A stretch of 10,433 nucleotides of DNA from Gemmatimonadota bacterium. GTDB lineage: Bacteria; Gemmatimonadota; Gemmatimonadetes; Longimicrobiales; RSA9. Both the position numbers and the translations under genes were made by a program. Within the stretch, counting starts at the first letter, position 1, and the number at the start of each line of letters is the position of its first letter. The stretch covers positions 380-10,812 of the forward strand of contig VEPF01000015.1 in the NCBI GenBank assembly GCA_012027055.1, written 5' to 3'. The notes under the pieces are model-generated. The model did no database searches. It was not told the DNA's origin and worked only from the letters and a program-made list of their open reading frames with translations. Positions 7,012 through 10,433 of the stretch are shown piece after piece.

Positions 7012-7149
7012 TCAGGAGTAGCGTCCCAGGAACCAGATCAGGTACAGGATCGCCGCCAGCATGGCCAACAGGATCCAGAGCCGTGGCGGCCGCGCTGAGC
7101 CGGCCGCGCGCGGACGCTTCCGTTCCGTCCCGGGGCTAGTGAGCGACAT
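7012..7149 (-). CDS. Small single-span membrane protein, function unknown (45 aa)
   Basis: A 45-codon frame between the oxidoreductase gene and lpxB. From the ATG at 7149 the product has a basic N-terminal arm (E-R-K-R-P-R, then P-P-R) and one hydrophobic segment at residues 24-42 ending in L-I-W-F-L-G-R-Y-S. The positive-inside rule predicts a cytoplasmic N-terminus and a very short external tail. It overlaps the end of the preceding gene by 14 bases and stops four bases before the lpxB start. Without it there would be a 128-base gap in an otherwise tightly packed operon, which favours a real gene. The frame is open further upstream to 7203, but that part lies inside the oxidoreductase gene and is Arg/Trp-rich like a shadow frame. 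There is no strong ribosome binding site. I do not recognise a family. Confidence 0.55.
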   Translation of the reverse strand: MSLTSPGTERKRPRAAGSARPPRLWILLAMLAAILYLIWFLGRYS

Positions 7150-8188
7150 GTCGGCCGATCCGATCCACGATCTCCAGCGCCACGGCCAGCGCGCGGCGAC
7201 CATCGTCTCCGGTCACGGGTACGGGCGCCGTGCCCTGCACCGCGGCCAGGAAACTGGTCAGCTCCCGCGCGAGCGGCTCGGCGCCGTCGCCCGTGAATGA
7301 GACCCGCTCGACGAGATCCAGCAGCCCGCTCGCTCCGGCCAGGGCCACGGTCGCCCCCCCGGCCGTGCCCGTGACGGCGCGCGCGCCGGCATGGGCATTG
7401 CCCGCCGCCAGCTCGGCGAGCAGCTCGGCCGAAATTCCCGGCTTGAGGCGCAGGTATTCGCCCTTGCCTGCGGCCAGGTCCAGGCTGATGTAGCCCGAGC
7501 GCTGGAAGAAGCGGATCTTGCGCATCCGCTCCAGGGACACGCGGCTGGCCGTCAGGTTGGCCACTCCCCCGCCCCCGAACTCGAGGCGCGCGTTGGCAAT
7601 GTCGGGGCTGCTGGTCAGTACCGGAACGCCCACCGCAGAAATCGTCTCGACCGGACTCTTCATGAGGCTGAGCACCAGGTCCAGATCGTGGATCATCAGG
7701 TCGAGCACCACGGCCACGTCGGTCCCCCGCGGCGCGAACGGCGCGAGCCGGTGGCTCTCCACGAACATGGGCTGCTCCAGGTACGGCTCGCAGGCGCGCA
7801 ACGCCGCATTGAAGCGCTCGACGTGCCCGATCTGCACCAGTGCGCCCGTAGCCCGCGCCGCCGCCAGGATGCGGTCGGCACCGCCCAGGCTGGGCGCGAT
7901 CGGCTTCTCGATCAGTACGTGCACGCCGCGCTCCAGCGCCGGCAGCGCCACCGCCTCGTGCGCCTGCGTCGGCACCGCGATCACGACCGCATCCACGCCA
8001 TCCAGCAGGGCTGCCAGCGAGCCGCTCGGCCGCACGCCCAGTTGCGCGACCACCTCGGCCAGCCGCTCCGGCCGGGTGTCGAACACGCCGACCAGCTCGG
8101 CACCCGGCATCCCGGCGAGCAGGCGGGCATGGTGAAAGCCGAGGCTGCCCACCCCCACCACGCCGATCCGCGTGGGTTCCGTCTTCAT
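7136..8188 (-). CDS. Gfo/Idh/MocA family NAD(P)-dependent oxidoreductase in the lipid A cluster (GnnA-like position)
   Basis: 350 residues. The N-terminal Rossmann fold has G-V-G-S-L-G (12-17) after a beta strand, an acidic residue at the end of strand two (D37 in V-F-D-T-R, typical of NAD preference), the family E-K-P motif at 94-96, and G-H-V-E-R-F-N (121-127). The C-terminal domain holds D-L-M-I-H-D-L-D (163-170), whose histidine/aspartate pair is the usual catalytic site for sugar oxidation. It lies between lpxA and lpxB. In Acidithiobacillus ferrooxidans that place is held by gnnA and gnnB; GnnA (same family) oxidises the 3-OH of UDP-GlcNAc and GnnB transaminates it to a 2,3-diamino sugar. 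No aminotransferase is present here, so GnnA function is only a hypothesis. A role in another sugar-nucleotide modification is equally open. The ATGA overlap with lpxA suggests coupled translation. Confidence 0.9.
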   Translation of the reverse strand: MKTEPTRIGVVGVGSLGFHHARLLAGMPGAELVGVFDTRPERLAEVVAQLGVRPSGSLAALLDGVDAVVIAVPTQAHEAVALPALERGVHVLIEKPIAPSLGGADRILAAARATGALVQIGHVERFNAALRACEPYLEQPMFVESHRLAPFAPRGTDVAVVLDLMIHDLDLVLSLMKSPVETISAVGVPVLTSSPDIANARLEFGGGGVANLTASRVSLERMRKIRFFQRSGYISLDLAAGKGEYLRLKPGISAELLAELAAGNAHAGARAVTGTAGGATVALAGASGLLDLVERVSFTGDGAEPLARELTSFLAAVQGTAPVPVTGDDGRRALAVALEIVDRIGRHVAH

Positions 8189-8982
8189 ATCGTCACGCCC
8201 CGATCGCTCCGGGCGCAGAACTCCAGCAGCTCCTGCACCTCGGGGTACGGCTGCAGTTCGGCCCGGGCCCGGGCCAGCGCGTCGTGCACGTTCAGCTTGC
8301 CCTGGAACAGCAGCCGGTAGGCACGGCGAAGCTCCTGCCGCACGTCGTACGGGAAGCCCCGGCGTTGCAGCCCGATGGAATTGAGACCGTACAGTTTCAT
8401 GGGATTGCCCGAGGCCTTCACGTAGGGCGGCACGTCCTTGCGCACCGCCGAAGTGCCGCCCACGAAGGCGTGCACCCCGATCCGCACGAACTGGTGAATC
8501 GCGGACATGCCACCGAGCCCGGCCCAGTCGCCGATCTCCACGTGCCCGCCCATGTTGACCGCGTTCGCAATCACCACGTGGTTGCCGATGATGCAGTCAT
8601 GCGCCACGTGCGCGTACGCCATGATCAGGCAGTCGTTGCCGACCTCGGTGTAGCCGTGGGCGGCAGTGCCCCGGTTCAGGGTCACGAATTCCCTGATCTG
8701 GGTCCGGTCACCCACCCGCAGCTCGGTGTGTTGGCCCGCGTACTTCAGGTCCTGCGGGTCGCCGCCCAGCACCGCGCCCGTGCCGATCCGACAATCGCGG
8801 CCGATCGTGGTGTCCTGCTCGATCACCACGTGCGAACCCAGGGTCACGCCATCGGCGATGACCACGCGCGGGCCGATCACGCAGTACGGCCCCATGCTGA
8901 CGTGCTCGCCCAGCTCGGCCGTCGGATCGATGCTCGCGGTCTGATGTATCCCGCTCGGCGCGTTCACGCCCGTTTCCAGCAT
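8185..8982 (-). CDS. lpxA: Acyl-ACP--UDP-N-acetylglucosamine O-acyltransferase LpxA
   Basis: LpxA (265 residues; E. coli 262) moves a 3-hydroxyacyl chain from ACP to the 3-position of UDP-GlcNAc, the first lipid A step. The first 190 residues are hexapeptide repeats of a left-handed beta-helix; the rest is the helical C-terminal domain. Aligned by eye to E. coli, the catalytic histidine is H128 in A-H-V-A-H-D, Q-D-L-K-Y-A-G is at 77-83, and H-Q-F at 163-165. The acyl-length 'ruler' position (G173 in E. coli) is G176 in V-G-G-T, so a long chain could fit; the real length is not predictable from this alone. Q-R-R-G-F (206-210) is the conserved nucleotide-contact segment. The equivalent of E. 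coli E200 is I203. The gene overlaps the next one by ATGA (8185-8188). If the neighbouring oxidoreductase makes an amino-sugar precursor, this enzyme might acylate nitrogen rather than oxygen, but nothing in the sequence proves that. Confidence 0.97.
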   Translation of the reverse strand: MLETGVNAPSGIHQTASIDPTAELGEHVSMGPYCVIGPRVVIADGVTLGSHVVIEQDTTIGRDCRIGTGAVLGGDPQDLKYAGQHTELRVGDRTQIREFVTLNRGTAAHGYTEVGNDCLIMAYAHVAHDCIIGNHVVIANAVNMGGHVEIGDWAGLGGMSAIHQFVRIGVHAFVGGTSAVRKDVPPYVKASGNPMKLYGLNSIGLQRRGFPYDVRQELRRAYRLLFQGKLNVHDALARARAELQPYPEVQELLEFCARSDRGVTI

Positions 8983-8987
8983 CCGCC

Positions 8988-8994
8988 CCTCCTC
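8988..8994 (-). promoter_or_regulatory. Strong ribosome binding site of lpxA
   Basis: GAGGAGG on the minus strand, five bases before the lpxA ATG at 8982. It overlaps the TGA of lpxC-fabZ (8995-8993). It is the best Shine-Dalgarno match I found in the window and fixes the lpxA start. Confidence 0.8.
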
Positions 8995-10282
8995 AACGGT
9001 CGACGAAGCGCGCCATCATCTCCGCTTCGGCAACCACGTGTCCGTCCACGTAGCCCACCCCCCTGAGCCGGCACGTGTGCCGGCGCACCTGCAGCATCTC
9101 CAGCTCGAAGCGGATCTGGTCGCCGGGCACAACCGGGCGCCGCCACTTCACGTTGTCGAGGGTCATGAAGTAGACAACCTTCTGCCCCATGTCCTCGATC
9201 ATGTCCATCAGCAGCAGGCCGCCGACCTGCGCCATGGCTTCGATGATCAGCACGCCCGGCATCACGGGGTGCCCGGGATAGTGTCCCTGGAAGAACGGCT
9301 CGTTGATGGTGACGTTCTTGATGCCGACGATCCGCTTCCCGGGCTCGATCTCGATCACCCGGTCCACCAGCAGCATCGGGTATCGATGCGGCAGGTGCTC
9401 CATGATCATCTGAATGTCCACGATCGGCGCGCCGCTGACCAGCCGGCTGGCCGCGCTGGCCAACGCGCGTCCCAACTCCAGGTTGCCCGCGTGACTGGGC
9501 CGGTCCGCGATGACGTGCGCCTGCACGCGCGCCCCGGTGAGCGCCAGGTCCCCGATGATGTCGCCGATCTTGTGGCGCACGAACTCATCCGGCCAGCGCG
9601 CCGCACCGTTGATGATGCCCTGATCATCCAGCACCAGCGCGTTGTCCAGCGTCACCCCGAGCGCGAGCCCGCGCTGCCGCAGCGCTTCGGCATCCCGCAC
9701 GAAGCCGAAGGTGCGGGCGGCGGCCAGTTCACCGCCGAACTCGTCCGGCGTGATGTCGAAGCTCCCGAACTGCCGGCCGATGACCGGATGCGGGAACTGG
9801 ATGGTCGCTGAGATGCGACAACCGAGGTGCGGCAGCGCGGTGTAGGTCGCTCCGCCCGGAGCGTTGACCTGGACCGGGTCCTTGAGCTGCAGCAGCCGCG
9901 CGCTCGCCGCCTGCGTCCGCACGCCTGCCCCCTGCAGAATCGCGAAGAAGCTACGGAAGCTGCCATCCATGATCGGCACTTCCGGGCCGTCGATTTCGAT
10001 CTCGAGGTTGTCCAGCTGCAGGGCGCTGACCGCCGCCAGCAGGGGCTCGATGGCGGCCACGCTCGCCGCGCCGCTGCCGATCGTGGTGCCCCGGTCCGTG
10101 CCGACTACGTACTCCAGGCGGGCCGGTACCGCCGGGCGATCCGGCAGGTCCATGCGGCGGAAGACGATGCCCTGATGCTCGCGCGCGGGTACGAAACGCA
10201 CCCGCGCCATGGCACCGCTGTGCAGCCCGACACCCTCGAGGGACGCCTCCGCTGCCAGGGTCTGTTGATTCAGTGCCGTCAT
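8993..10282 (-). CDS. lpxC/fabZ: Bifunctional LpxC (UDP-3-O-acyl-GlcNAc deacetylase) - FabZ (3-hydroxyacyl-ACP dehydratase)
   Basis: A 429-residue fusion. Residues 1 to about 283 are LpxC, the zinc deacetylase that commits UDP-3-O-acyl-GlcNAc to lipid A. Residues about 287-429 are FabZ, which dehydrates 3-hydroxyacyl-ACP. In LpxC I see G-V-G-L-H-S-G (17-23), P-I-M-D-G-S (103-108), A-R-T-F-G-F (189-194), H-K-x-x-D-x-x-G-D (237-245) and H264, matching E. coli T191/F192, H238, K239, D242, D246 and H265. The exception is position 80, equivalent to zinc ligand H79 of E. coli: it is proline, in the context A-A-I-E-P instead of S-T-V-E-H. In FabZ the catalytic pair is present as H334 (F-Q-G-H-Y-P-G-H-P) and E348 (L-I-I-E-A-M-A-Q), 14 residues apart. 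Such fusions are known from Bacteroidota and relatives. No separate fabZ is seen here. Family assignment is certain; deacetylase activity is in doubt. Confidence 0.95.
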   Translation of the reverse strand: MTALNQQTLAAEASLEGVGLHSGAMARVRFVPAREHQGIVFRRMDLPDRPAVPARLEYVVGTDRGTTIGSGAASVAAIEPLLAAVSALQLDNLEIEIDGPEVPIMDGSFRSFFAILQGAGVRTQAASARLLQLKDPVQVNAPGGATYTALPHLGCRISATIQFPHPVIGRQFGSFDITPDEFGGELAAARTFGFVRDAEALRQRGLALGVTLDNALVLDDQGIINGAARWPDEFVRHKIGDIIGDLALTGARVQAHVIADRPSHAGNLELGRALASAASRLVSGAPIVDIQMIMEHLPHRYPMLLVDRVIEIEPGKRIVGIKNVTINEPFFQGHYPGHPVMPGVLIIEAMAQVGGLLLMDMIEDMGQKVVYFMTLDNVKWRRPVVPGDQIRFELEMLQVRRHTCRLRGVGYVDGHVVAEAEMMARFVDR

Positions 10283-10433
10283 CCCTCGCTCCCGTCGCCT
10301 CCTCTGCTGCCCTGATCGCCGCGCTGCAGCCGCTTCAGACGCCCGGGCAACCGGAACAGTGCAGCCTGGGCCCGGAGCGCTTCCTTGTGCGGCCTCGCCG
10401 GGTATCCACAGTATACCGCCCCCGCCGGCACGT
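10279..10433 (-). CDS. lpxD: UDP-3-O-acylglucosamine N-acyltransferase LpxD, C-terminal end (partial)
   Basis: Only the last 50 codons are in the window; the 5' part lies beyond the right edge. The frame reads V-P-A-G-A-V-Y-C-G-Y-P-A-R-P-H-K-E, then a helical tail ending in R-L-P-G-R-L-K-R-L-Q-R and a short Gly/Ser-rich end. The V-P-A-G...G-Y-P-A-R-P-H segment followed by a basic helix is the usual end of LpxD, where the left-handed beta-helix gives way to C-terminal helices. LpxD transfers a 3-hydroxyacyl chain from ACP to the free 2-amino group of UDP-3-O-acyl-glucosamine, the third step of lipid A synthesis in the cytoplasm. Its TGA overlaps the lpxC-fabZ ATG by four bases (ATGA, 10279-10282). 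The identification rests on a short stretch plus its position directly before lpxC and lpxA. Confidence 0.85.
   Translation of the reverse strand, partial: VPAGAVYCGYPARPHKEALRAQAALFRLPGRLKRLQRGDQGSRGGDGSEG
10283..10293 (-). promoter_or_regulatory. Ribosome binding site of lpxC-fabZ
   Basis: On the minus strand GGGAG (10293-10289) stands six bases before the ATG at 10282, inside the last codons of lpxD. This supports the chosen start and suggests that lpxC-fabZ can be loaded independently as well as by coupling through the ATGA overlap. Confidence 0.6.

Noticed and set aside
7150..7203. Upstream extension of the 45-residue membrane peptide to 63 residues
   Set aside because: The added 18 residues are Arg/Trp-rich, overlap the oxidoreductase coding sequence and give no signal or domain; the ATG at 7149 is the simpler start.

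Overview
This 10.4-kb, very GC-rich window is one nearly gap-free block of genes, all on the minus strand, so transcription runs from the right end to the left. In transcription order it reads: lpxD (only its last 50 codons), an lpxC-fabZ fusion, lpxA, a Gfo/Idh/MocA-type oxidoreductase, a 45-residue membrane peptide, lpxB, a DUF374 acyltransferase, lpxK, nadB, rlmH, bshC, a 94-residue membrane/coiled-coil protein, and the probable start of one more gene that leaves the window at base 1. Five junctions are ATGA stop/start overlaps. The largest gap, between nadB and rlmH, is 60 bases. No stretch over 300 bases lacks a gene, and I see no RNA gene, mobile element or CRISPR array.

The organism is a diderm with lipopolysaccharide. 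The LpxC-FabZ fusion together with bshC (bacillithiol synthesis) points to the Bacteroidota/Chlorobiota/Gemmatimonadota side of the tree, and the GC-rich codon use favours Gemmatimonadota. This is inference from gene content, not a placement.

The right two thirds (about 4.2-10.4 kb) is a lipid A (Raetz pathway) operon. LpxA adds the first acyl chain to UDP-GlcNAc, LpxC deacetylates, LpxD adds the second chain, LpxB condenses two units and LpxK phosphorylates at 4'. The FabZ half works on 3-hydroxyacyl-ACP, the acyl donor shared by LpxA and LpxD. The DUF374 protein probably adds a secondary acyl chain. The oxidoreductase sits between lpxA and lpxB, where gnnA lies in Acidithiobacillus. The UDP-diacylglucosamine hydrolase (LpxH/LpxI/LpxG) and the Kdo transferase WaaA are not in the window. 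The left third carries unrelated housekeeping genes in the same run: NAD synthesis (nadB), 23S rRNA methylation (rlmH) and bacillithiol synthesis (bshC).

The most surprising detail is in LpxC. The conserved segment that carries the first zinc-binding histidine (S-T-V-E-H in E. coli) reads A-A-I-E-P here, so one of three zinc ligands is a proline, while the other catalytic residues are intact. I did not find a clearly new multi-gene system. The best leads are that LpxC site, the oxidoreductase without a partner aminotransferase, and two small unannotated membrane proteins.
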